The notes below the pieces were generated by a model, which worked only from the letters and a program-made list of their open reading frames with translations, made no database searches and had not been told where the DNA came from. DNA of 64,000 nucleotides, from contig OX419342.1 of assembly GCA_948470475.1 (NCBI GenBank), forward strand, positions 22,650,077 through 22,714,076, written 5' to 3'. This DNA comes from Galaxea fascicularis. Lineage: Eukaryota > Cnidaria > Anthozoa > Scleractinia > Euphylliidae. This document shows, piece after piece, positions 45,445 through 56,714 of the stretch. The position numbers and the translations under genes are program-made. Each line of letters begins with the position of its first letter. Within the stretch, counting starts at the first letter, position 1.

Positions 45445-47126
45445 TTCGCACGCACTTGAACGTGACAAGGTTACGATTTCTCGGCGCTGCCTTTGCCGCG
45501 CGGTCTTCGGTTATCCGAACAGAGAACTAAAGGTGAAGCCGACAAAGCCCTTCTGGAGCAATCTTTTGATTTTTTAAGCAAACAATTCTTCTTGGACTGT
45601 GAAGTGACACGAAAATAAAAGTGGCTAGATGTTTGCAGAAAGCCGACCGCCGGATTCATTCATAAATCGCGTTTGGGATGAGCGCAGATTTAATCCCGCC
45701 CGAGGGTTCGAGGTACACCCGACATGGACTACGTCATTAGAATCTTCAAATGTTGCGGCTCAAACTTGGTTGTAGTATTAAAATATCAATAAAATTTCCT
45801 TAGCTTTGGGTGTAATATACTTTTTATAACAATACTTTGTATGATGCAGTGAAAAAAGCAGACTGTCGTGTTGCTGTGCATGTTTGCATGAAGGCGGCCA
45901 TTAAAGAGAAGTGCAGAACAAACATCGGCGCTTGAGTTAGTGACTTGCGGTTAATGAAGAAACTTAAGAGGGGGTAAATGAAATACTGTGAGCGGTAGCT
46001 AAGGTTTTTGTAAGTCCGTAAACAAATCATTAAGCGAGTAAATTGAATATGCAAAAAAGCAGCGTTTTTGAAGGCATAAATGTCAATTTTCATGGCTACA
46101 GTGCAAATATTAATAGCAACTGAATACAGAAGTTGGATCTCACATAAGGCTCCTAAACCGCTCGACTCATTTCTTAAGCGATGTTAATGAAGCATGCCGT
46201 CGTTCAAAACTTAACTCTATGTGAAACAATGTTCTGATGAATGATTCGCGTACTGGAATTAGCAGTTTACCGATTTTTCGCACTCTGGAATACTAAACGG
46301 CAAAAAATAAATGCTGGTTATTACGCCGCTCAAGAAAAGTTAAAACACTTCTTAAGCACTGTTTGAAGACGATTATAAGAACAATGTCAACTTTATTATT
46401 GTTCTTAACAGTCTCGCATGTCTTTATCCTGGGCGTAACTTAAAGTACTCAGGTTTGGAAAAGATTGTCGTTTTAATTAGGTAAAGGAGTCTGTTTCAAG
46501 GTTTTACTCCATTTGTTAAAATTAAAGTAGAAATTAACTAACTGCTATCCGTAGCAAACGTGGAAATGTGATTCAAAGCCAGAGTGATTCCGTATCACTG
46601 AGAGCTTTATTACCCGGTATAAATTCACTGTATTCATGAACAGTACAGATAGTCTCAAAGACAGAATCAGGATGTTCTTGTGACGAGTTAAAATTTTAAC
46701 ATGCTTTCAGAAAGAATAAGCTCTAAAATGTGTTTGCTTTAATTTCGATCATTTTAGTGAAAGAAGATGAGTAGAAGCCGGCAATTAAGTTGATTACATA
46801 AATCGTTTCGAATAATGATATATCAAAGTTGCTTTGAACATGCATGATGATCAGATTTCCGAAATAGGAATCTTTTCAGTACAATTTTTTAAAATTGTTT
46901 TAGAAATCGTCTTTTATTTAATGTTTTCTTTGGTACCAGTTTTCCAGTTGATACTCGTTCGATTAAAAGATTTCAAATTAATGTTTCATATATTAAGCCA
47001 ACTTCCTTGCAAGGACGGAGAGAAATAAGCACTACTTTAAGTTCATCAGAATATAGTGGTAATGTTAACATAGTCTGCAACTGCTATGAAAATTAATTAG
47101 TGGAAATTTCCATGCTTATATTGCAG

Positions 47127-47276
47127 AATCTGAAGCTTCCGTTGGTGAAACTAAATCTACAAATGTTGAATAACGACCTCATTTGGGAACAACTGCTCGA
47201 TGATCAGAAGTTTAATGCCGAGCAAATGCAAATAGAGCCGGTGACAATTTCTGATTTCTGTCCTGGTCATTTCTAG
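47127..47276 (+). CDS. possible plus-strand exon, helical peptide
   Basis: Acceptor CTTATATTGCAG, then NLKLPLVKLNLQMLNNDLIW and EQLLDDQKFNAEQMQIEP. It either runs to a TAG at 47274-47276 or splices at a weak donor (GAGCCG|GTGACA, 47240), in phase with the exon at 47995. The amphipathic pattern suggests a coiled coil. It lies inside a RhoGEF intron on the opposite strand; no upstream partner was found. Confidence 0.3.
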   Translation, partial: NLKLPLVKLNLQMLNNDLIWEQLLDDQKFNAEQMQIEPVTISDFCPGHF

Positions 47277-47994
47277 ATCGGCCGCAAACATACGGCGTGA
47301 CGATGCATGCCGAACATATCAGCCACACTGCAAACACTTAGCTGTGTTGCATATTATTAGAGTTCTATATTCTCGCGTGTTTGTGTATCTTCTGTTGTAA
47401 ATACAAGAATGAGTTCATTAGCAATTGAAAAGTAGGAAACGGAAGACGTCGGTAGCATCGAAGACACAAGTAAAATGAAAAAGAGCGAAGTTTAGTGTTT
47501 CTTTACACTTTCCTTATTCAACGTATTTCTGGTCTTACCACTTTCAAACTGATCATATAAAAAGAATGACTCCCCCATGTACACAGTACCTAAAGCTACA
47601 TATCGCGGATTCAAAGTCCGTCAGTATATCCCTTGATGAACAACAACATGAGGTGAACTTAATATTCAGGGAAGAATGCCCATTTTATACAAGGAAGAGA
47701 CGCCCACAAGACTTGCAACCTTGCAAAGCCTGCCAATTGTAAAAATTTAAACACACACCTTAATAATTGCAGAATCCAGGCAGTGCAACCGCCATCAATA
47801 TTGTTTGGAAATGAGGTAGAGTTCATAACGAAATGAGAATATGAGCAGCTGTACAACGATCTAATGAAACGTCGTCGTCATGCTAAGGGGAACTGTGGAA
47901 ACACGTACCTCTTTCGCCCGTAATCTAGTGCTCAAAATTGTCTGAGCCCGCAGTCATTACCTGTTGTGTTGCTAAGCGACAGGACATATTGCAG

Positions 47995-48084
47995 GCGCAA
48001 TGCGTTGACGCGCTAATAGAAATAGAAGAACAGCGAGATGAAATGTTAAAAATCTTTGTAAAACTCATTCGACTGCTGAACTAA
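47995..48084 (+). CDS. possible plus-strand terminal exon
   Basis: Acceptor GGACATATTGCAG, then AQCVDALIEIEEQRDEMLKI and FVKLIRLLN, ending at TAA (48082-48084). Phase 0 fits the candidate exon ending at 47240. An AATAAA lies at 48416-48421. Together these suggest the 3' end of a small coiled-coil gene nested in the RhoGEF intron. This is tentative. Confidence 0.3.
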   Translation, partial: AQCVDALIEIEEQRDEMLKIFVKLIRLLN

Positions 48085-48415
48085 GAATTAATGAGGAGGC
48101 GATTCAGGTTTCTAACCAAATGATTGATGTCGCCTTTTTCTCTTTGTTTATTTGAATGTTTGCTTTGATGTGGACATATCTGTGACAAAAATACAGATTG
48201 GTAGAAGTGTAAACGATTGTATCTTAGTATCTCAAGCTTTTTTTCGTTTAATCTCGCACAAATACACTTATCTTTTCTTCAGTTTTTTCTGTTTTTTTTT
48301 TTTTAAATCATGTACTGTAATATAATTGCCTCTGTTTCAATAGACTGGTCTGCAACGATTAGCTAAGCTACCTGCAAGTCATTCTAAAATGTAATATTTC
48401 TGTTCATTTTATTTC

Positions 48416-48421
48416 AATAAA
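48416..48421 (+). terminator. candidate poly(A) signal
   Basis: AATAAA on the plus strand, about 330 bases after the TAA at 48082. It would serve the proposed nested plus-strand gene. Confidence 0.3.
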
Positions 48422-48673
48422 CCTTTATGAACCTTTATCTATATCATTACTGAAACGGTCAGGATAGTATCAGACATTTTTAAAAACAACACAACGTTTT
48501 TTTAAAACATGTTTTAACAGAATCTAATGTCATCTTCAGTTTAAATCACAAAGTACAGAGTTGAATACATAGTATGCGCAAAATGCTAACATTACTAAAA
48601 CCTTTCAGTTTTAAGCCTGTAAAAATTTAGATCAGGTGTGTCTCAGGTGTTTCGCTAAAGGCAAAATATTTAC

Positions 48674-48818
48674 CTGTCTACCATTGTTGCAACTGCCACT
48701 CCCCAATTTGGCTGCCAAAGTATTTTCAAATGAAGAATGATCGTCGCAGTTGTGATCGCAATTTTTACAATTGTGTTTTTCAGGCTTCTTTACGCAATTG
48801 TAAAAATTGCGATCACAA
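48674..48818 (-). CDS. RhoGEF exon 6: Cys/Asn/Asp-rich, overlaps a perfect palindrome
   Basis: The donor GTAGACAG|GTAAAT is good. A CAG acceptor before 48818 gives 145 nt with phase 2 in and 0 out, matching both neighbours, but its pyrimidine tract is weak and the 5' border is unsettled. Encodes CDRNFYNCVKKPEKHNCKNC, DHNCDDHSSFENTLAAKLGS and CNNGRQ. The Cys/His content is unlike the rest of the protein, because the coding bases are largely the two arms of an inverted repeat (48726-48842). Confidence 0.45.
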
Positions 48819-48842
48819 CTGCGACGATCATTCTTCATTTGA
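48726..48842. repeat. perfect 48-bp inverted repeat, 21-bp loop
   Basis: 48726-48773 and 48795-48842 are exact reverse complements over 48 bases (left arm starts TCAAATGAAGAATGATCGTC). The loop is 48774-48794. Either transcript could fold into a 48-bp stem. Confidence 0.95.
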
Positions 48843-50321
48843 TTTCATATCCGCAGTTCACATATGATTTCTTTCATATGCATCATTCACAAACTATTTT
48901 CAACAAACTACCAACCAACCAAACCAACCAATAAACCCACAAGGGCCCACATAGGAGACACTAAACACGCAAACGAGCGCAGTACTGTTTGACAGGTAGA
49001 AGAAAACAATTGCTAGGGTATTGATTTCCATAAACTATTTTTTAATCTCGCACCAACTTTGGCGCGGATTAAAGGCCGAACTTACCTCTCATATTGGCTT
49101 AACTCTATAGAACTTAAATGAATATTTAAACTGAGACTGATTAGGCATTTTATTATTTCATTATTGTTTGAAAAGCGTTCTCTATCCAATGTGTGGAGTC
49201 TGTTGTCTCTTTAATATATTTACAAGTTAACAGAATAATTTACTTTAATACCTTCAATTCAAAACAGCAGAGATCTTCAGTATTTTATTTGTTTGTTTTT
49301 TCTTAATTCATAAGACTCGTATTATGACTGTTGCTTTGTTTTGTTTTGATTCGTGACTTTACGTGGACCACTATGCAAAATTAAGGGTTGCTTAGAAAAC
49401 AAACACAAAGAAAGTTCAGTTTGACGTCCATTTGTTTCCCAATGGACTAAGGCTTAAAATCATTCTTCTTTGATCTTCTTTAACCGTAATCTGGTTGAAA
49501 CTAGACACGGCTTTTATTTCCGCATTCATGAGTTTATTGGAAATTGAAAGGAGCTTTGCTTTGTATTGCTCCAAGAATTCCACTTAACGATTGTTTATAG
49601 CAATTTAGCTGATGGGTCGTTAGTCTTTTACACAGAGAGGGGTCTTTCTCAATGACCTCTGAAGTGTTTTAGTCATAAATGAGCGACTGCAAGGAATCTT
49701 TGTATAGACTTTAAACCAATACGAGCTTCATCAGACCCTCCGAAATGCGGTATTCAGGATGCGTGAAGAGGAAAACAGAATACTGAGAAAAGTAGATTTA
49801 GCGTTCTGTATTTTGAACGAATCGTCATAATTTGAATATCACCGAATGAAATCGAGAACTCTAAGGGTGTATCTCTCTTGGAGGTAACAAAAAAGCAGCA
49901 AATAGTCCCCTAAGGCAATAACATTCCAGCCATGAATAGCTGCAATAAGGTCAATGATAAAGGTGCTTTATAATTAATTTATTTCTTGCAGCTTCTTGTG
50001 TGCATTTAATAAGTCTATAAACCCTGCCCATGCCTCTGCTGTTGATGCTATCTTTACTAAACTATCTTTCTCCTTTCTGTGCCTCGTTTAAAACTGCCAA
50101 AGAATCACTTACTAGAACTGATTAATTGCCAGGACAATCAGAGCAGTAACTAGTTGATAAGACCCGTCTTATTTTTTCGTAGCCCAGCATTCGCAATATA
50201 GAGCATCAGTTCACAACAGTCAACCGGCTAACATGGATCATTTGCAAAACGATCTACGATCTTCAGTCCGTCTAAAAGTGATTACAAACCCAGCTGTTAG
50301 ATTACTATCATAGCGGTCAGC

Positions 50322-50471
50322 CCATAAATTCTCAACCTTATTAAGAAGCCACCCTCGAGGAAAAGGTTAGTCGTCGCTTAATGGCGGTTGGCTGTTTTAA
50401 AGGTAAAAAACAATAGAAGAATCCTCATCGGAACTTTGATAAATGGCCCGCTTATAGGGGTTCGACTGTAG
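50322..50471. mobile_element. diverged relative of the MITE at 36134-36301
   Basis: Left side has TCAACCTTATTAAGAAGCCA then CCCTCGAGG. The right end TATAGGGGTTCGACTGTAG mirrors the TIR of the 36134 element. The left tip is degraded. Confidence 0.4.
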
Positions 50472-51653
50472 CTTAAAACAAAAGCTCAAAGGTTACAAAT
50501 TAACGCCGAACTTACGTCCAAGTGCATGATTTTTACAACTCAGACAACGTAGTTTGGCAATAATCTATTTGGCTTGCAAATAAAAAAAGCGACCACATCA
50601 ATTTACTTGCCGAAAATTTGACGAAATAACACTATTCAGTATTTCCATGGCGGTTCGGACTACATTGTCCGCGCCCATTTCAGAAAAACCACAATTATTT
50701 CGAGCCAGGAGAAGAAACTTAACTTGTCTGATTCACGAGATTTTTACAAGTGGTTGAAGAAAAAAATTGTTATCGGCACAGCTAAGTTGACTTGGTTTCA
50801 CGAACAAAAGCCCAGTCTTTTGTATTTCAGTTGAATGGTCCACCTTCGAAGTGATAATGTTAAGTCTATTGTTTGTTAAGAAGCAACTTATTAACAATAA
50901 TACAAACATCTCTCCTGATAATTACTACCATAAAAATTAGACTGAACAATTGCGAGACTGAATAAAATCATGCAACGTTTTCGTTCTTAAAGACTTCGTA
51001 GATCCTCACGTTTCTGGGCATCATAATGTTAGAAAAGAAGTCGACTTTCGAGTTTGCCTTTCGTTATGCCGTAAACGATTAAATTCAAGTTGATATTCTT
51101 CACGGGATGAGTAATTGGGTGCCAAGGTCGACTTGGCATTTACGTATTCGTTCCATATGCTCGCACACGAACACACGAATGCAAATATCAGGAGCTGGTT
51201 ATTTTGCAGAAGATACGGGTATATTGTGCATGCATGATATCGGTTTTGTCATTCCTCTTGGCAATGTTATGTATATGTGCTGTTGATATCGATGACAGCT
51301 TCAACCTAAATTGGATTATTCGTCTCTTCCCGCGGGCTGGATTCTATGTAGTTGGGAAAATAAGAATTGCCTCATTTTGTTCACAGCATGTTGTCGATTT
51401 GATAACTTCTGGAGAAAAAAATAACATCGACAGCCGGGTCCATTGCTTTTGTTTTTTTCTCAGTCATGAAATTCACTCCAAAACACCTCCACTTGAACAA
51501 GAGAGCCCATCTTATATTTCTGCGGGTTTGTTTTATCGGATTAAAATAATGGATCGCTAAACAATACTCCGATGACTACATCGATGATTGATAAATATCG
51601 GACAAATATAGTTGGTGTTTGGAACTGAATTACTAGCCACTGAGTACGATTAC

Positions 51654-51823
51654 CTTTTCTCCCATGCTGCTTCCACCTGGAGAACCTTCTCTTTGTTCAA
51701 TTCGTCCTCTTCCATGAAGCTTTTCCACTTATCCTTCTCTTTTCGAAGGGAAGCTAAGTTCTTTTGAAGAAAGCTTCGTTTTTCTGCTTTAGATTCCTGA
51801 ACAGAGTCTAAAACGTTTCCAAT
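51654..51823 (-). CDS. RhoGEF exon 5: coiled coil
   Basis: Acceptor TTTGACTTACAG, 170 nt, donor GAAAAG|GTAATC; phase 0 in, 2 out. Encodes IGNVLDSVQESKAEKRSFLQ, KNLASLRKEKDKWKSFMEED and LNKEKVLQVEAAWEK, a long charged helix. An internal CTCCAG|GTGGAA could be an alternative in-frame donor. Confidence 0.72.
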
Positions 51824-52269
51824 CTGTAAGTCAAAGAGAGATAATCAACAACTGAATTAAAATATAAAGCGCATAATGGACGGCAATGTTCGTCCGTTCG
51901 AAACTGGTTTCACCCAGACATTCTTGGACTAGGAGGAACGTCGCCGAGCGAATTATGCCCTCAAAGTAAAACAGTGGCTCCTTGATTTCTTTCCTGAATA
52001 TGTCCTTCTAATGGTTTTAACGGAAGGAATTAAACAACGCTGGTAAATAAATCGAATGTTTCCAGCTCATCGAAGAGATAGTGGAAGGAAAAATTCTAGC
52101 ATTGTTACATACACAACCACAGGAAATTCCTCGTCACTTACTCACTGCGCGCAACCATGATTTCAAACACACCTGGTACTACAGCAATAATGATAATTTT
52201 AAAAAAAGCGAAAAAAAAACCCAGATCCTCAAAGAGATGAGAAGCACGAGTGTTGTTATCAGTCTCTAC

Positions 52270-52297
52270 CTGTTCTAAAAATGCCAAGGAGAAGCCG
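52270..52297 (-). CDS. RhoGEF exon 4: 28-nt micro-exon
   Basis: Strong acceptor TGTTGGATATCTTGTCAG, 28 nt, donor GAACAG|GTAGAG; phase 2 in, 0 out, fitting both neighbours. Encodes GFSLAFLEQ. The longer open frame reaching back to an ATG at 52383 is a competing reading (first exon of a shorter isoform). Confidence 0.55.
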
Positions 52298-54273
52298 CTG
52301 ACAAGATATCCAACAGAGCGTTCAGTGGCGCTCAATTTCATGTTCAGTGGTGAATCGTGTTCCATAATTTGGTACTCAAGCATTCAAGCGGGTCGCTTTC
52401 CAAACTTAAGATTAAGAGATGCAGCTAGTTTCCTTTAAAAAATAGACTCTTAGAACACGTTTGCTTTATCCGTCATCGTTTATAAACACCTGACCGAAAA
52501 CTCGCCGAGCACAAATATCCACTATAGTCATCTAACTCTCATATTTTCCATACATCTTGACAGATGGGAAGATGAACTATTTGCGCATCCAGTTTAGGTC
52601 TGAATGGCTCAACATAGCAACGACCAACAAGACATATAACAGGAGATATGTGCAGAAGATTTATCCAAAAGACGACTGTTCCTGGCGCCGAAGTGCTGGG
52701 CGCGTGAATGACACCGCAATGTTGTGCTAAAGAGTGTTTTTTCCACTATGACCCAATCGACGGAAATGCAGGAATGAAAATTTAAAGAATCGTCGTCCCA
52801 GCTTCCTTAATCCCTATATCAACAAACCATTGCGACAGCTAAAATTCCAAAAAGCTGAGGTTTAGACTTAGCGCACTTGTCAAAAGGAGCTGTTGAAACG
52901 TTGAACCACTGCTGCTAAGGACGTCGCAATAGAACTGAAAGAGCCTTGAATGGTTTGCTTCTTTCACTTCAGTCACCCTTTGAACGAAGTGAAGACCATG
53001 TAAGCAGCAAGCCGCTAATGGGTCCATAGCAGGCCATTGAATAGACTTATTGTGTTTTTTTATCCATTGTAATATTACCTGGAATAAAGGTTTTAGTGGT
53101 AACAAAGATGGTCCGATATCGATTGAATGCATTTACTTATAGATATTAGATATAAGTGAAGAAGAAATTTGCCCAGAAAACAAAACAGCATTCCATGAAA
53201 AAGCTCAAGGTCTTGTTTAATTTTACACCATTACCAGGGGTGCGAGCGGTAAAATCCGAGACTCTCCGAGACATCGAGAAAATCCGAGACCGAAACACGC
53301 GAGAATTTGAGACCGAAATATATGCCCTAATATATATATTTAGGCATGCCTAAAAGCGGAGCTCCACAGTTCTTTCCTTATTGTATGGCATTTACCGATA
53401 AAATAAAATTAGTGTCAGGACTCGAGCCAGGACTCTAGTAAGGACTTCTGTATTGTGATTATAGTTTTTACTGTTTTGCTGCAGAGCCACAGCCACCATT
53501 CAAACATGTGCTAACGCATACATTTTCGATTTATCATCGTCCTTTTCCACGTTGGATTAAGGGACTACATCTATGAGCATAAATGATTTTGCTTCATCAA
53601 AGTTTAATTACATCCGATTACATTTCAATAGAAATGGTGTAAATCTCTAAACTATAGATTAACAGTCCCAGTGACTCATTTTTAAATCCAACATCACAAC
53701 CGGTTACTGTATGTGCTTTCGGGCTAAGTCACAAATTTTCTAACATGTATCGTTGACATTTTAACCTCAACGAACCGAAATATTCCACAACAATTAAAAC
53801 AAAATGGTAAAACCCCAAAGTGGGTACTCTTCGACACCACCCAAAAAAGAAGAACAGTACTTTGTTGCCTTGTTTTGACTATCATTATGGCGTCATTTTT
53901 GTGATCTATATGAGTAAAGACGATAGAAAACTGCCGTCTGTGTCCTTTGTACAATAGCACCGAAAAACATTAAGCGAAAATGACTTTTAACTTTTCGTTA
54001 CGAAAAGTGACTGCGGCACGATAAGCCATGAATCAACTCAGGTGATAAACTGCAAATGGTGGAGAATCGTTTTATTCTTGACTTCGATCAACCACAAATA
54101 TTGCAAACTACAAACCTTGACTACAAGTCGTGGGCGGTATTGTTTTTTACATCACTGCGGTTTATGATAACATCAGATTGGCAACAGACAAACAAATCGG
54201 TTTTAGAAAAACATTTGTCAATAAACATTGAATAAAGACGAAGTTTTTTTTTTACTGCAATTAGCCTTTTAAG

Positions 54274-54429
54274 TCTGCGATTTTTTAATCAACAACGAGA
54301 ATTGCTGTGAGGGACAACATATTGCTGGCATTTCGAATGTTGGAGCTGTTAAAAATCGTGTTTACTTTTGGCAAGGAGTTGTCGCTCTTAGCGAGAGTTT
54401 TCCAACTGTAATTCTTGTCCGTAAGTCAG
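54274..54429 (+). CDS. possible nested plus-strand exon 1 (unknown)
   Basis: A T-rich acceptor region ending CCTTTTAAG, 156 open bases, and a perfect donor AGTCAG|GTAAGT. Encodes CDFLINNENCCEGQHIAGIS, then VGAVKNRVYFWQGVVALSES and FPTVILVRKS: 51 codons with no stop and mixed hydrophobic character. It leaves in phase 1, which the candidate exon at 54497 matches. Lies in RhoGEF intron 3 on the other strand. No 5' exon found. Confidence 0.27.
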
Positions 54430-54496
54430 GTAAGTAACATCTTCATTTAACCGGTATCCTCCTCTCTGTAAACTGCTGGTAGCCTGATGGTCTCAG

Positions 54497-54624
54497 TTCT
54501 CGATCCCGTAGCGGAAAACTTGGTATTTCTAGAATGGATTCTGCCCAATCACGTCCTCTTTATATGTTTTTCTTTGTCTCTCTTACCGGTGATTTTAGAT
54601 TTGGTGCTTCAGTGTAATAAATAG
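54497..54624 (+). CDS. possible nested plus-strand terminal exon
   Basis: After acceptor GATGGTCTCAG it continues in frame from 54429: VLDPVAENLVFLEWILPNHV, then the hydrophobic LFICFSLSLLPVILDLVL (membrane-like), ending CNK and TAG at 54622-54624. An AATAAA overlaps the stop (54616-54621). Together the two exons would end a membrane-anchored product, but chance cannot be excluded. Confidence 0.25.
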
Positions 54625-55014
54625 AAACCCATCGCAAATGGTGTTGATTCTGCGAAGAACAAGCAGTATTTTGCCGACTGCTAGGGAGGAGGCCTTTTCC
54701 ACGGAGTGCTTGTATCATGGAAAACTGGTCCATGAAGTAAAACATTAAATTGCCTGGTGCGAAATTCAACAGTAAATGGCTCTAACACATCTAGCATCTA
54801 TAGATATTCCGGTAAAAGTTATCTGGGAACTTGGTAGCAAATGAAATTCAGTTCTCAGCAAGGATGCACTAATTTGCTATTCTGAGGTGATTCTGTTCTT
54901 TCCAAGGTACCATATGGACGGCGTCTTGTCATCAGACATCTTTTGTAATGATGTGGCTTGGTGTGGCTTGAGGCAGCTTAAATATTGCATCCTCGAGCTA
55001 CCACGGTTTGATAT

Positions 55015-55086
55015 TTTTTCACTGCTGCTTGTTTTAACAAGCAGCAGTGAAAAACCAGCCACAAGCTTAAAAGCTTGTGGCTGGTT
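55015..55086. repeat. two abutting near-perfect hairpins
   Basis: Arms 55015-55033 and 55036-55054 (TTTTTCACTGCTGCTTGTT and its complement) pair exactly over 19 bp with a 2-base loop. Directly next to them, 55053-55068 and 55071-55086 (centre CCAGCCACAAGCTT) pair over 16 bp with a 2-base loop. Confidence 0.95.
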
Positions 55087-55270
55087 CATGTCTTGACAAA
55101 GACCGTTAAACACAGTGAGTCCCGTGAGGGATATTCTAAGATGACAACCTTGATAACTTGGATTCTGTCTCTGACTCAGAGGAAAGACGTTTGGCAAAGA
55201 CTTCATTACGAATGAGACGCTGATATTTTACATTATCTTCTGAAGATTCGTATTTATTCGATTACTAAGC

Positions 55271-55445
55271 GCCAGCCGGTTAGCTCAGTTGGTAGATTAA
55301 CGGACTCCCGTGTGGGAGGTTGCGGGCTTCAGGGCTCAGGGCTTGACACGACGTATTGCACTGGCGTCTGGGTTGGTGCTTCACGCCTTTCCCCGTTGAA
55401 CTATGAACTCTGAACACCCCCAAATAGGCGCCGCAACGGAAAGTT
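55271..55445 (+). mobile_element. tRNA-like SINE fragment
   Basis: GCCGGTTAGCTCAGTTGGTA contains a perfect pol III A box. CTCCCGTGTGGGAG forms an anticodon-like stem. The B-box region (GCGGGCTTCAGGGC) is degraded. A non-tRNA body follows. It is not a functional tRNA. Confidence 0.55.
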
Positions 55446-56308
55446 AAAATATTCCTAGCTGCGGTACAATAATGGCATAAATGGGCAAGAACGTAGAATT
55501 GACACATGATTCACTGCTTCAAAGGACAGCATGGCAGCACCAGACGAGCAGTCTACAGTCCCAGTTGTCTATCTTGAGTACGGAAACACAAAAGAATTCC
55601 CCTAATATCGAAGAGGCATATCTCAAGATGCATCTCTATTTTGGACTCCGCGAATCACGAAGTGACAGTGAATTGAAATTTTGTAGACATAAAGCAAGCC
55701 AGTGCTAAGCGCAAGCCCATTTTCCAACCAAAACCGTGAGACAGCTGACGAGACACTGGCCATTTTGAACATACCGCGAAAAATTAAATATTAATCGAGT
55801 AAATACATTCTCGTCCCGAGAGACCAACGACCTCTGGCCTGTTCCGATTTCAGAGCGGTAATCATTTACAGCTCTGAAATCGTGACCGGCTTTCTTCTTC
55901 GAACATTTCTTCGAAGTTAACGTTGGAAACGGTTTAGAAATAAGACAAGTTACAAAAATATTTCCTAGCAAACTAGACAAATTGCTAATTGCTAATTTTG
56001 ACATAAAAGAGAAAGAAGAGTATACTAACCTGACAGAGCCGACCAGTCAGTGCAATCACTACAAACGCAAAGCACTTCCCACGTCCACAGCGGGAGTTTT
56101 TTCAGTTGAAAATCATCCAGTTACACCCCATAACCTTTCCAAAACATACAAGCTTTTCTTTCGCAGACCCATCCGCTACAAAATTAGCAAAGCCATGCAG
56201 CCAATCCTTTTTACTTTTCATAACATCCAAACGTTGATTCTTACCAGGTTCAGTCAAACCGAAAACTCATAAATTAATGAACAGTTACACGGCGAAACGC
56301 CGCCGCCA

Positions 56309-56714
56309 TAGAGTTCTAAAGTGATGACGTCACAAAAATAAAAATTTTAAAATTATGGAATATGATGCCATATTCTTATAGAACATCCTGAAAGACGCCC
56401 TCATCCCAAAAATTAGCTCCGAATAGCAATTCCCAGTAGAGATATAAAGGATCAAAGTTTGATGGCATCCCATACAAACCCTTCAAAATTTGTTTCTGTT
56501 CCTTCAGTTCAGTCAGTTTAGAACTGACTCAAAATTAGAGAGATTTATATGGGGCAGTATCAAATTTCAATCCTTTATATTTCGTCTGGGAATTACAATT
56601 AAGAGCTAATTTTTGGCAAGGACCCTTTTTTAAGAATACTCCATTCGAAAATGACGTCCAATCCCATAATTTCCCAAATTTAATTTTTTGTGACGTCACA
56701 CTTTAGAACTCTAT
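56309..56714. mobile_element. TIR element with GACGTCAC-containing ends
   Basis: ATAGAGTTCTAAAGTGATGA then CGTCACAAAAA at the left end is answered by TTTTTTGTGACGTCACACTT then TAGAACTCTAT at the right. AAATTATGG/CCATAATTT follows inside. About 406 bp, non-coding. Confidence 0.65.

Noticed and set aside
51204..51560. 118-codon plus-strand ORF with a hydrophobic stretch
   Set aside because: The first codon is TTG; from the first ATG the leader is plausible but the rest has no pattern, and no promoter or poly(A) evidence was seen.
52839..53132. 97-codon minus-strand ORF with an acceptor-like TTTATTCCAG
   Set aside because: No donor in a fitting phase, no recognisable domain, and not compatible with the RhoGEF chain.
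54877..55206. 109-codon minus-strand ORF across the twin hairpins
   Set aside because: The frame runs through the palindromes and has no domain or splice support.
55271..55345. Functional tRNA gene
   Set aside because: The A box is good, but the B box is degraded and the acceptor stem does not pair, so it is a SINE-type relic.
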